In this document: in pieces, positions 15,972 through 24,495 of the stretch | How positions within the stretch are numbered: position 1 is the first letter of the stretch | Layout of the letters: each line of letters begins with the position of its first letter | From: Blastocatellia bacterium | Lineage (GTDB): Bacteria > Acidobacteriota > Blastocatellia > HR10 | Reading direction: 5' to 3' | Assembly: GCA_035573895.1 (NCBI GenBank) | Contig: DATLZR010000080.1 | Span: 1 to 35,218, forward strand | Length of the DNA: 35,218 nucleotides | Made by a program: the position numbers and the translations under genes | Notes under the pieces: generated by a model | Databases searched by the model: none | What the model was told of the DNA's origin: nothing | The model's input: the letters and a program-made list of their open reading frames with translations, nothing else

Positions 15972-17156
15972 TCACCTCTCGGCCAGAAGGATCTTGGCGA
16001 TAGTTTGAAGCTGCATGTTGGAGGTTCCTTCGTAAATCTGGCCGATCTTGGAGTCGCGGAAATACTTCTCCGGGGGATAATCTTTGGTGTAACCGTAGCC
16101 CCCGTAGATTTCGATGACCTTCGAGCTGACTTTCTCCGCCACCAGTGAGGAGAAATATTTGGCCATGGCTGCCTCGGCGACGAAGGGACGCCCGGCATCT
16201 TTGAGCCGAGCCGCATTGTAGACCATCAGGCGAGCGGCTTCGATTTGCGTGGCGAGATCGGCGATGAGGAACTGGATCGCCTGAAACTCGGCGATGGGCC
16301 GACCGAATTGCTTCCGCTCCTTGGCATAGCGGATACCGCATTCGAGCGCCCCGCGCGCCAGGCCCACCATTTGAGCGCCGATGCCGATGCGCCCTTCGTT
16401 GAGCGTTTCGATAGCTACCTTGTACCCTTTGCCGACCTCGCCGAGGACGTTCTCTTTAGGAACCTTCACCTCGTCCAGGATCAGCTCGCAGGTGCTGGAC
16501 GCGCGGATGCCCAGTTTGTCTTCTTTCTTCCCCACGGTGAAGCCGGGAAAATCGCGTTCGACGAGGAAGGCCGTGATGCCCCGGTAGCCCAGCTCGGGAT
16601 TGACCGTGGCGAAGACGATGAAGATGCCCGCCTCGCGAGCGTTGGTGATCCAGAGCTTTCGCCCGGTGAGAACGAAGTGGTCCCCTCGATCAACGGCGCG
16701 GCATTGCAGGGCGAACGCATCGCTTCCCGCTCCCGGCTCCGAGAGCGCATACGCGCCCACCGTGTCGCTGACCAATCGGGGGAAATACTTTTGCTTCTGC
16801 TCTTCCGTTCCCCAGCGGGCCAGAGCATTGTTGACGAGCGTATTCTGAACGTCCACGACGACGCCGGCGGACGGATCAACGCGCGAGAGTTCCTCAACGG
16901 CCAGCACCGCCATGAAGAAGCTGCTCCCCGCCCCTCCGTACTGCTCGGGAACATTGATCCCCATCAATCCGAGGCGGAAAAAATCCTGAATGAGTCCGGC
17001 ATCAAAGACTCCCTCTTCGTCCATCTGACGCACGAGCGGACGGATGCGCTCGGCGGCGAAGTCGGCGACCGTCTGGCGAAAGAGTTGCTCGTCTTCGGAA
17101 AGGACGGTCAGAGGAAGCGCAGATGTGATCGGTGATGTGCTGAGATGATCGGTCAT
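15972..17156 (-). CDS. Acyl-CoA dehydrogenase (short-chain type)
   Basis: A 394-residue FAD-dependent acyl-CoA dehydrogenase that introduces the 2,3-double bond into acyl-CoA and passes electrons to ETF. The catalytic base is Glu376 in Y-E-G-T-S-N-M-Q near the C-terminus, the position used by short- and medium-chain enzymes, unlike long-chain and isovaleryl types. FAD/substrate signatures A-L-S-E-P-G-A-G-S-D (about 138-147) and L-W-I-T-N-A are intact, as is Y-G-G-Y-G-Y. I start at ATG 17156, preceded by GGGAGAG; the frame stays open farther upstream but without a start signal. No ETF genes are adjacent. It could supply substrate for the hydratase/dehydrogenase pair at 3.5-5.3 kb. Confidence 0.93.
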   Translation of the reverse strand: MTDHLSTSPITSALPLTVLSEDEQLFRQTVADFAAERIRPLVRQMDEEGVFDAGLIQDFFRLGLMGINVPEQYGGAGSSFFMAVLAVEELSRVDPSAGVVVDVQNTLVNNALARWGTEEQKQKYFPRLVSDTVGAYALSEPGAGSDAFALQCRAVDRGDHFVLTGRKLWITNAREAGIFIVFATVNPELGYRGITAFLVERDFPGFTVGKKEDKLGIRASSTCELILDEVKVPKENVLGEVGKGYKVAIETLNEGRIGIGAQMVGLARGALECGIRYAKERKQFGRPIAEFQAIQFLIADLATQIEAARLMVYNAARLKDAGRPFVAEAAMAKYFSSLVAEKVSSKVIEIYGGYGYTKDYPPEKYFRDSKIGQIYEGTSNMQLQTIAKILLAER

Positions 17157-17375
17157 CGTCGTCTCTCCCTTCTCAATGAGAGTGTGGTGACAAAGCTGCT
17201 GCGCCACGACCGCTCTTGGCGCGACGGAGAAAACGCACGAGCGCTTTTCTCCCGGTTCCCACCAACGGCCTTGTAGTATCACACAGAGGCACCGGCGACA
17301 GCAATGAGGACGAGGGGGCACACGCGCCACCGCTTCGGGTCTGATGGTCGCTCAACGTGAGGAAACTTCGCTCGG

Positions 17376-18506
17376 TCAGACGCTCTGGAGCACAAACAGG
17401 GCGACCAGAGCAGCAATCCCCAGAAACAACCCGAAGGGCATTTTGGGATTCCGCTCCCGGCGGACGATCATGAGGCTCACACCGTAGATCGAGCCGAGGA
17501 TGGAGCCGAGCAAAATCGTCATGAACGCTCCCTGCCAGCCGAGATAGGCTCCGACCACAAGCATCATCTTGACGTCTCCGAAGCCGACACCTTCCAGCCG
17601 CCGCACGGCAAAATACGCCAGGCGCGAGAACCAGAGGAATCCCCCTCCGACGGCTGCGCCAAAGAGGGAGCGACCGAGCGACTCGATGCCGGCCTGGGCC
17701 AGCTCCGGCTGCTGCCGCGTGAGGACGTAGAAGAGAGCGCCAAGAGCCAGTGCTAATCCAATTACGCTCCACTCCAGCCAACTGCGCCGATCCTCGCTCC
17801 GAGATTCTTCAGCAGCCGTCTCGCCCGGAAGAGACTGACCTCCGTCATCTGCCGGATACGCAGCAGAATCAGGAGGGGATATCGCTTCTGCGTCATCGAG
17901 CTTCCGGCCGAGAACCAGATAATCGAGCCACTCGATGAGAAGAATAAAGAACCCCGTCAGGGCAATCATCACGGCACCGAGAGCGGCCTGGTGATCCCCC
18001 TCGGCTTCTGACTCAAAAGGAAGGTAAATCGCCGATAGAATGTCGGGCTTCAACTGGGCCGAGGGAATCATCGCCCGCAGCCCCACAGCCAGGACGAATC
18101 CGGGATAGGTGAGGGCATCGGGCAGAATTCGATGCTCGGCATCAATCACGGCCAGGGCGATGAGCGCAGCAATGAAACCGCAATTGAGGATGAACAATCC
18201 GCTGAATCCGGTCTGGCGAAAGGCGACGACAAAGAGAATCGCCGTCGTCAACTCGATCACCGGATAGAGCGGGGAGATCCGTTGGCCACAGGCACGGCAG
18301 CGCCCGCGAAGCAGAAGATAACCAATCACCGGAATGTTATCACGCGGGCGAATGGGAGCCTGACAGCGAGGACAGTGCGAACCGGGTCGGACAATGGACC
18401 GTCCGCGTGGCACACGATGGACCACGACGGTGAGGAAACTGCCGATGATCAGGCCCCAGAGAAAGGCAATCAACATCCCGAACGTGCCATTGATGACCTC
18501 GTACAT
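17376..18506 (-). CDS. Prepilin peptidase (PilD/GspO type), enlarged
   Basis: A 376-residue membrane aspartyl peptidase that removes the leader from type IV prepilins or pseudopilins; the N-terminal domain usually also N-methylates. It has the paired zinc cysteines C-P-R-C (45, 48) and C-R-A-C (70, 73), and catalytic Asp122 (D-A-E-H-R-I-L-P-D) and Asp311 (G-F-G-D-V-K). Usual enzymes are 250-290 residues. Here about 100 extra residues lie between the two aspartates: a hydrophobic helix (175-198), a charged Pro/Ser/Glu-rich linker (203-242) and another helix (245-264). No pilus or secretion gene is nearby. The start is uncertain: no Shine-Dalgarno precedes ATG 18506, Met11 is possible, and the frame stays open another ~100 codons upstream. 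Confidence 0.88.
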   Translation of the reverse strand: MYEVINGTFGMLIAFLWGLIIGSFLTVVVHRVPRGRSIVRPGSHCPRCQAPIRPRDNIPVIGYLLLRGRCRACGQRISPLYPVIELTTAILFVVAFRQTGFSGLFILNCGFIAALIALAVIDAEHRILPDALTYPGFVLAVGLRAMIPSAQLKPDILSAIYLPFESEAEGDHQAALGAVMIALTGFFILLIEWLDYLVLGRKLDDAEAISPPDSAAYPADDGGQSLPGETAAEESRSEDRRSWLEWSVIGLALALGALFYVLTRQQPELAQAGIESLGRSLFGAAVGGGFLWFSRLAYFAVRRLEGVGFGDVKMMLVVGAYLGWQGAFMTILLGSILGSIYGVSLMIVRRERNPKMPFGLFLGIAALVALFVLQSV

Positions 18507-19173
18507 CGGGCAAGTAGCATCTTGTAAGCGAGCCGCCTTGTCAAGGGATGGTGTGCAGCGAGACTGTTGCCCAAGTCGGCCCGGAGGACGAAGGATCACG
18601 TCCAATGCACCTCGTGGAGAGGCAGCAAAGCGCCGCTGCGGCTCCGGCACATTCGCCATCCCGCGTCGGCGTAGCAGGCCCGCCACCAGATTGGTGACGA
18701 TCGCTACCGCCTGCGGAGGCTGCCCCGGAGGTGCAGCGATCTTCTTTGTCCCATCGCACCGGCAGTACAAGTCCTTTTCGATCTTCCGGTGCTTATACGA
18801 GCGCGTCATGTTTGTAAGCGCCTCCAGCCACCATGTAGAGGCAATCAGGGGGATCAATTTGCCCCCAGACTGGGCATCTCGCGGGACTGAAATTGCCGGG
18901 AATGTGGTGGCCCGAAAGAGGACGAATGGCCGTCTTGCGAGTGGACCTGTTCCATGGACACCGACAGCCCACCGCACTCACCAGCGGCTGAAGGTTGCCT
19001 GAGTTTCCCACCTTACGGAACCACCCCCCGATTTTCCTCGTCCTCCCGATGTGGCCGCTGCCCGATGAGCTGAATGACGAAAATCCGTTGGGTATCTGCG
19101 AATGGTGGATCGGCGGTGGACGCGCGAGCCGCTGCGCTCAATAAGCGGATGAGTGAGGAGCGCGCTCTCGTCG
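18507..19173. other. Gap with a possible 5' extension of the prepilin peptidase frame
   Basis: This 667-bp stretch between the prepilin peptidase start and the GH31 stop has no gene I recognise. On the minus strand a perfect TTGACA lies at 18539-18544, but only a poor -10 follows and the start would fall almost at the prepilin peptidase ATG. An upstream in-frame ATG at 18809, with GGAGG eleven bases before it, would add 101 residues (with a C-R-C-D-G segment) of no known family. A 6-bp hairpin (19163-19181) overlaps the GH31 stop codon. Confidence 0.4.
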
Positions 19174-21411
19174 TCAGAGCGAGACTTCCACAGGTTCTCC
19201 GGTGAAGACGACCGTGCGCACCTCCTTTTGCGAGGCGATCCGGAGATGAAATCGCCGGGGCGACGGCGGCAGCATCCGCGTGCCCTCGACGAGCCGAAGC
19301 CCGAGTCGTCGCGCGCGATCGTTCCATACGGCTTCGATCTTCATCTGCTCCCCCCGGCGGTAATCGAGCGTCACGCCATCGTCTTCGTAGAGGACGAATC
19401 GCCCGTTCGCTCCCGGATAGATCGTCAGCGTGATCGGCTCCTCGCTCGGTTGCATCGTGTACTGTTTCACCGGCCCCAGGGGAAGAATCGTTCCTGCCCG
19501 CACATAGAGCGGCATCGTCGCCAGATCCACCGTGCGTTCTACTTCTCGTCCCCCGTCCACGCGCTCTTCCGTCCAGAAGTCGTACCACAGGTCTGACGGC
19601 AGATAGAGCCGCCGCACGGTCGCTCCCTTCTCCGTCACCGGCGCGACCAGAATGTCGCGCCCCCACAGGTACTGATCGCCGCGCCCGACGGCCGCGGAAT
19701 CGCGAGGATAATGCAGCCACAAAGCCCGGATGATCGGCAGTCCGGTCTCACATCCCTCGCGCACGACGCTGTAGAGATACGGCAGGAGCCGATAGCGCCA
19801 TTCCAGATACGTGCGGCAAATCGGCTCGACGTGTGGATTGCGCAGTTCGCTCGGATCGGGATTGGCAGCATCGCTATAGGAGCGAATCTCATCCGGTCCC
19901 AACTGTCCCGTATTCCATCCCCAGGGCAGGCGCAGATGCCAGGTCCGCCCATGCGAGCGAAAGAGCGGACAGAAGGCGCTGAATTGAAACCATCGCACGT
20001 AGAGTTCTCCCGTCAGCTCCTTCGTCGGAACGAATCCTCCCGTATCCGTCCCCCAGTAAGGGATGCCGCTCAAACCGGTGTTGACGGCCACCGGAACATG
20101 CGTGCGCAGCGTCTCCCAGGTCGAGTAGACATCGCCCGACCAGAGAAACGCAGCATACCGCTGCATGCCGGCGTGCCCGTTGCGATGCAGGGCGTATGGA
20201 CGCTCGTTGGGACGATCTATCTGCGGGGCTTCCCAGTACAAGCGATTGCGCACAAGGCGCGACGCGCGATCGAGCGGATCGCCTTCATCCACCCACCACC
20301 CGTCCACGCCCATGGCGAACACGCGCCGGTGCAGATTCCAGTAGCATCCCGCTTCTTCCTCGTCGAATCGCGCCAGCTCGCACCCGTCCCGTGCCGTTCC
20401 CCGCAACGCGCGCGAGAGGATGACGACATGCAAGACGATGCGAAAGTTCATCTCGTGTAGTTCGCGGATCATGCGTTCGGGATCGGGGAACACCGACCGA
20501 TTGAACGAGAAGGATCCGTTGGCCGTGTTCCAGCCCGACGGCGTGAATCCAGTTCCCAGGTAAATGAGCACATCGCAGGGCAACTTCTTCTCCCGGAAGG
20601 TCCGGGCGACGGAGAGGACTTCGTCTCGGCCGGCGAGCGTGCGGTGCGATTGTTGATACCCCAGGGCCCAAATCGGGGGCATTTCGGGCAGTCCCGTGAG
20701 ACGCGCGTATTCGGCCATGATCTCCCTCGGCTCCGGCGTCCCGATGACGAAGACATCGAGCGGAAGCGCCTCCTCCGGACGACGCGGCTCGAACCGGCCT
20801 TCGACCCCCGTGAGATCGAAGATCCCCTCCGGCTGATGCACGAACATCGCCCATCCCGATGTCCCGATGAGCCAGGGAATCGGCACGCGCCCGCCGTGCG
20901 TGCGCAAGCGATACCCTCCCTGGCCGCTGCGCATGAGATCGCGCGATCCCCGACGGTCGAATTGCGGTCCTCCCTGTCCGAGACCGAGAACAGGCCCATC
21001 CCCCGGGAGAAAACTCATCGCGCCGGTGCGCGGATCAAGCTGGAGTCGCTGGACGAGACGTCCCTCGCGCGTCTCGATGTGAATGGTCAGCGGCTCCGGA
21101 GAGAACCAGACGACGAGATCTCCCGACGGCACGCGCTGCGAGCTACGAAGAGATCGCAGTCGCACAGCCGGTGCTCCCCACGTCTCTCGAACGAGCGAAC
21201 CGTCCTGCGGGATCGGCGCCGGACGACCGGCTTCAAGCGGCACCACGCTGAGGCGCACCGCGCGAGCGCTCACGGGAGAAACCACGATCTCAACGGGTCG
21301 CCCCAGAATCCGAAGCTCCTCTTGAGCGCGACTCCCGCGAGCGCCGAAAAACACCCCGGCCGCCGTCGCGCTCATCCCCTTCAACACCTCGCGTCGAGTG
21401 ACCTCCACCAT
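19174..21411 (-). CDS. Exported glycoside hydrolase family 31 enzyme
   Basis: A 745-residue GH31-type retaining glycosidase (alpha-glucosidase, alpha-xylosidase and related activities). It has a Tat-like signal (T-R-R-E-V-L-K-G-M, hydrophobic stretch to G-S-R-A-Q near 30), an N-terminal beta-sandwich (about 35-235), the barrel and C-terminal beta domains. The predicted nucleophile is Asp375 in G-W-W-V-D-E-G-D-P, where most relatives have Glu before the Pro. The predicted acid/base is Asp427 in L-W-S-G-D-V. Substrate cannot be fixed from sequence. ATG 21411 is supported by GGAG six bases upstream; the frame is open farther but overlaps the preceding gene. It is the last gene of a three-gene exported carbohydrate cassette, 56 bp after the DUF5695-like gene. 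Confidence 0.9.
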   Translation of the reverse strand: MVEVTRREVLKGMSATAAGVFFGARGSRAQEELRILGRPVEIVVSPVSARAVRLSVVPLEAGRPAPIPQDGSLVRETWGAPAVRLRSLRSSQRVPSGDLVVWFSPEPLTIHIETREGRLVQRLQLDPRTGAMSFLPGDGPVLGLGQGGPQFDRRGSRDLMRSGQGGYRLRTHGGRVPIPWLIGTSGWAMFVHQPEGIFDLTGVEGRFEPRRPEEALPLDVFVIGTPEPREIMAEYARLTGLPEMPPIWALGYQQSHRTLAGRDEVLSVARTFREKKLPCDVLIYLGTGFTPSGWNTANGSFSFNRSVFPDPERMIRELHEMNFRIVLHVVILSRALRGTARDGCELARFDEEEAGCYWNLHRRVFAMGVDGWWVDEGDPLDRASRLVRNRLYWEAPQIDRPNERPYALHRNGHAGMQRYAAFLWSGDVYSTWETLRTHVPVAVNTGLSGIPYWGTDTGGFVPTKELTGELYVRWFQFSAFCPLFRSHGRTWHLRLPWGWNTGQLGPDEIRSYSDAANPDPSELRNPHVEPICRTYLEWRYRLLPYLYSVVREGCETGLPIIRALWLHYPRDSAAVGRGDQYLWGRDILVAPVTEKGATVRRLYLPSDLWYDFWTEERVDGGREVERTVDLATMPLYVRAGTILPLGPVKQYTMQPSEEPITLTIYPGANGRFVLYEDDGVTLDYRRGEQMKIEAVWNDRARRLGLRLVEGTRMLPPSPRRFHLRIASQKEVRTVVFTGEPVEVSL

Positions 21412-21467
21412 ATTCCACTCCTGGCTCGGACACGTCTTCCGGAACACGCGTGAAGGAACCCGTTTGC

Positions 21468-24320
21468 TCAGTTCCTCCGGCCTCCCTCGCGCTCTCGAAC
21501 AAGCTCGACGACCGTCGCGTCTCCGGAGATGTTCAATGTGATCTCGGACTCCTCTCCAAGTCGAACAACTCCCACGCGTCGTCCATCCTGAACGATGGCA
21601 TAAGCCATGCGCTCCGTCTCCTCGGGAGACTTCTCTCCCGGCGCAGCGTCTCGGAGCGAGACCTTGAGCAGCGTCACGTGCGCATCGGCCGTTCGATTCT
21701 CGATCACCATCCGAATGCGCCCGACGTCCCTTGCGACGAAAATCGGCCGTTCGGCGGCCAGTCCGTCCCGGTCCAGTTCGATCGCCATTCGGAAATCGGC
21801 AAGCACGATGTGGAATCGTTTCCGCAGCCCATCGCGCGGGATGACCGAGAACCCGTCTTCCGACGCGGTGAGAGCGCCGCCGTAGGCGAACCAATCGAAG
21901 AGCGGATCGCGCGTCAGGATCGTGGCCGCTGCCCGAAGGGCGCCGCCGAAGCCGAGATCAATCTCGCCATCGTAATGCCAGGCTCCCCGCGGCATATCCT
22001 TCCGAATCCACGCGCGCCCGAACTTGGCCGTCATGAACTGCCATCCCGCGGCTCCGTCATTCTCTTTGCCGGGGAACCAGAATCCGTAATTCGTCTCCGG
22101 TCGCCCCGTGTTCATCAGCGACCAGGAACTCAGAATTGAGGCATAGCCGAGTTGAAGCCAGTCGGCGGGATCGGCTGCAAAATGGATGGCGTAGTCGAGG
22201 ATCGCCCATCCTCCCATCGCGGCCATGTAGCTCATCGCGCCCACATCGGAGGAGCCGGTGAAATCCGCTCCGAGCAGGTAATAGGCCGCCTCCAACCATC
22301 CGCGAACGGCCAGATTCGCCCGCAACTGCCGCTCCATGAATGCCCGCGCATCTTCCTTTCGCACGACCGGATGCGAGTACCACTTCCGCAGTCGCTTGTC
22401 GAACCAGAGATTCTGGTCCGGTTTCATCTCGTGCGTGGCTCCGTACTTGGCCACGGCGTAGGTCGTCTCGAATGCCGTTCGGTCGAACGGATATTCCGAG
22501 CGATAGGGATAAGGGTCGTCGTAGATGAAGTATTTGACTTTCTTCTCCCACTCGCTGCGAAGCCACGCCGCTTTCTCCGGAAATCCCTCTCGCTCCAGCG
22601 CAGCGATGAGCGATAAGATCACCACTTCGTTGTAGCAGCCGATCTTGTACGTCTCGTACTCCTCCGGCAAGATCTCGTAGGGATAGAGGAAGTAGGCCCG
22701 CGCCGTCTGGTAAGCGCGTTCGAGATACCCCTGCGCATCGAGATAGCGTACGAGGTGCGGATATTTCCTGGCGATCTCGTACATGTGGAAGTAGAGCATG
22801 ATGACGTGAGGATAATCGAACGAGCGCCAGATGGGCATCTTGTCGAGATGGCGATTCCGAATCCCGGCGCGCGCTCTTGGATCGGGATCGCGATTCACCT
22901 TCCAGTTGGGCACGCCGTAAATGCCGTAGGGATACGGATGCTCCCGATCCGTGCGTTGCAACCCTCCCCACACGAAGTGCTCGATATAGTACTCGACCGA
23001 CGCGATCTCCTGCGGATCGGGAAAGTGCACGTTTTTCGCCGCGACGAACGGAGCTTTGCCGAGGGCGGGATCATCGGAGGCCAGCACATATCCCCACCAA
23101 TAGTCGAATCCATCGGTGTCATCCGGGCTTCGCAAGACGTTGTTCTTCATGTCGTAGACCGAGTAGAGCCCGTTGTACCACTTGGACGGATCTCGATGTT
23201 GCTGCCGCTGGGTGATGAACCGGCTTCGCTTTTTGATCAGAGTCTCAAGCGGCTCCGTCACGAAGAACTCCAGATATGTTCGTCGCCCACCGTCGTGTCG
23301 AATCGTCAGCACATTCTCGCCGAGCCGCGAGAAGGCGATGCGATAGAGGTGATGATGGGGATGCCGCTCGCCGAGATACGTGATGCGCGTGTGCTCCGGG
23401 AACTCCGGCTCCAGCGCTTCGATGCGGGCCTTCGTGTGAAGGGCGAGTGTGGCCGTCAGGTCTTCGGGGACGGTCATCCCGGGGACGACGCGAATATCGA
23501 AGAGTCCCTCCCGATAGAGAATCTCGCGCATCTCCGCATACGACCGCGCCCACTGAAATCGAACCCCATAGCGAATTTTGCTTCCCGAAGCGCCCGCCGG
23601 CTGTAGCTCTAAAAACGTATGCGGCTGCCGCCAGCTTCCCCGCGTCTCGCGTCCACCGGAGAGCCCCGAATGGATATAGGCGCGATAATTCCGCCGCCCC
23701 TCGGACGTGTAGTACTCGAACTTCGTTCCCGGATGGACGGTGATGACGAGATAGGGAGGCTCTCCATTGGGTCGCACAAAATACAGGAACGATCCATGCC
23801 CGCTGATGAAATGATGCTTGGTCCAGCTTCGCTCGAAAATCGTTCGCGTCTCTCCCGCGGGGAAGCGCCAGGGGATCGGCAATGCGAGGTCTCCGATCTG
23901 CACGGGGAAGTTCATCGTCGTCTCGATCTCGATCGTCCAGTCGAGAACCGCACCCTCGATTTTGAACTGCTGGAGCATCTTGAGCGGTGATCCGGGATCG
24001 AAATCCGTGTAAGTGAGCGCGCCTTTGTCCGGCTCCGCTTGGAGCGTTCGAGTTCCGGTGTAAATCGGCAGCCAATCGCCTCCTTCGACCCGGTAGGTCA
24101 CGACCGGTTCCCCCAGACGACCCTCGCCGCTCAACAGATCGGCCTGAACGGGATCATGAGGATTCCACAACCGGGTGATTCCCCGACGATCATAGACGAG
24201 CGTGAAATTCTCGGTGCGAATTGTCCCCGAAAGGTTTTGTCCCGATACCGGTCCGAATCGAAAGGGAAAAGCTGCGACCAGGCTCAGGATGATGAGCGAT
24301 CGTGCTGCGTTCGGTTTCAT
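21468..24320 (-). CDS. Secreted DUF5695-like (six-hairpin-type) carbohydrate-active protein
   Basis: A 950-residue protein with an N-terminal Sec-type signal (K-P-N-A-A-R-S, hydrophobic run, ending near V-S-G-Q at residues 25-28). The first ~350 residues look like beta-sandwich repeats. From about 370 the chain is rich in aromatic/acidic helix motifs such as K-W-Y-N-G-L-Y, D-T-D-G-F-D-Y-W-W-G-Y, C-Y-N-E-V and N-Y-G-F-W-F-P-G-K-E-N-D-G, recalling alpha-toroid (six-hairpin) glycosidases. I recall DUF5695 as the closest family; this is from memory. Polysaccharide hydrolysis or lyase activity is a guess. I choose ATG 24320 (AAAGGG eight bases upstream) over the GTG at 24329. It lies between the GH31 gene and the TIM-barrel gene on one strand. 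Confidence 0.7.
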   Translation of the reverse strand: MKPNAARSLIILSLVAAFPFRFGPVSGQNLSGTIRTENFTLVYDRRGITRLWNPHDPVQADLLSGEGRLGEPVVTYRVEGGDWLPIYTGTRTLQAEPDKGALTYTDFDPGSPLKMLQQFKIEGAVLDWTIEIETTMNFPVQIGDLALPIPWRFPAGETRTIFERSWTKHHFISGHGSFLYFVRPNGEPPYLVITVHPGTKFEYYTSEGRRNYRAYIHSGLSGGRETRGSWRQPHTFLELQPAGASGSKIRYGVRFQWARSYAEMREILYREGLFDIRVVPGMTVPEDLTATLALHTKARIEALEPEFPEHTRITYLGERHPHHHLYRIAFSRLGENVLTIRHDGGRRTYLEFFVTEPLETLIKKRSRFITQRQQHRDPSKWYNGLYSVYDMKNNVLRSPDDTDGFDYWWGYVLASDDPALGKAPFVAAKNVHFPDPQEIASVEYYIEHFVWGGLQRTDREHPYPYGIYGVPNWKVNRDPDPRARAGIRNRHLDKMPIWRSFDYPHVIMLYFHMYEIARKYPHLVRYLDAQGYLERAYQTARAYFLYPYEILPEEYETYKIGCYNEVVILSLIAALEREGFPEKAAWLRSEWEKKVKYFIYDDPYPYRSEYPFDRTAFETTYAVAKYGATHEMKPDQNLWFDKRLRKWYSHPVVRKEDARAFMERQLRANLAVRGWLEAAYYLLGADFTGSSDVGAMSYMAAMGGWAILDYAIHFAADPADWLQLGYASILSSWSLMNTGRPETNYGFWFPGKENDGAAGWQFMTAKFGRAWIRKDMPRGAWHYDGEIDLGFGGALRAAATILTRDPLFDWFAYGGALTASEDGFSVIPRDGLRKRFHIVLADFRMAIELDRDGLAAERPIFVARDVGRIRMVIENRTADAHVTLLKVSLRDAAPGEKSPEETERMAYAIVQDGRRVGVVRLGEESEITLNISGDATVVELVREREGGRRN

Positions 24321-24476
24321 CCGAAGCACCCTTTCAAAGAGCGGCGCCGGCGTTCCTGCCTGCGGCCGGGGGCAGACTCGGAAGCTGGCGCCACTTTAGG
24401 GATTTTCAATTGCCCGTACTCTGGGAGCGCCCACATCTTGCGGACAACAGGCAGGCGAGAAGCGTGCGCTCTCCGG

Positions 24477-24490
24477 GTAAACTCATTTAC
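24477..24490 (-). other. Small AT-rich hairpin after the TIM-barrel gene
   Basis: GTAAA/TTTAC with a 4-nt loop begins six bases after the TIM-barrel stop codon, in the 175-bp gap before the DUF5695-like gene. There is no T-tract in the direction of transcription, so this is probably not a terminator; it may delimit the mRNA. Confidence 0.25.
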
Positions 24491-24495
24491 ATGCC

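Noticed and set aside
21411-21894. Longer form of the GH31 protein starting upstream of 21411
   Set aside because: It would overlap the DUF5695-like gene for about 430 bases and place the Tat signal in the interior; the ATG at 21411 has a good ribosome-binding site.
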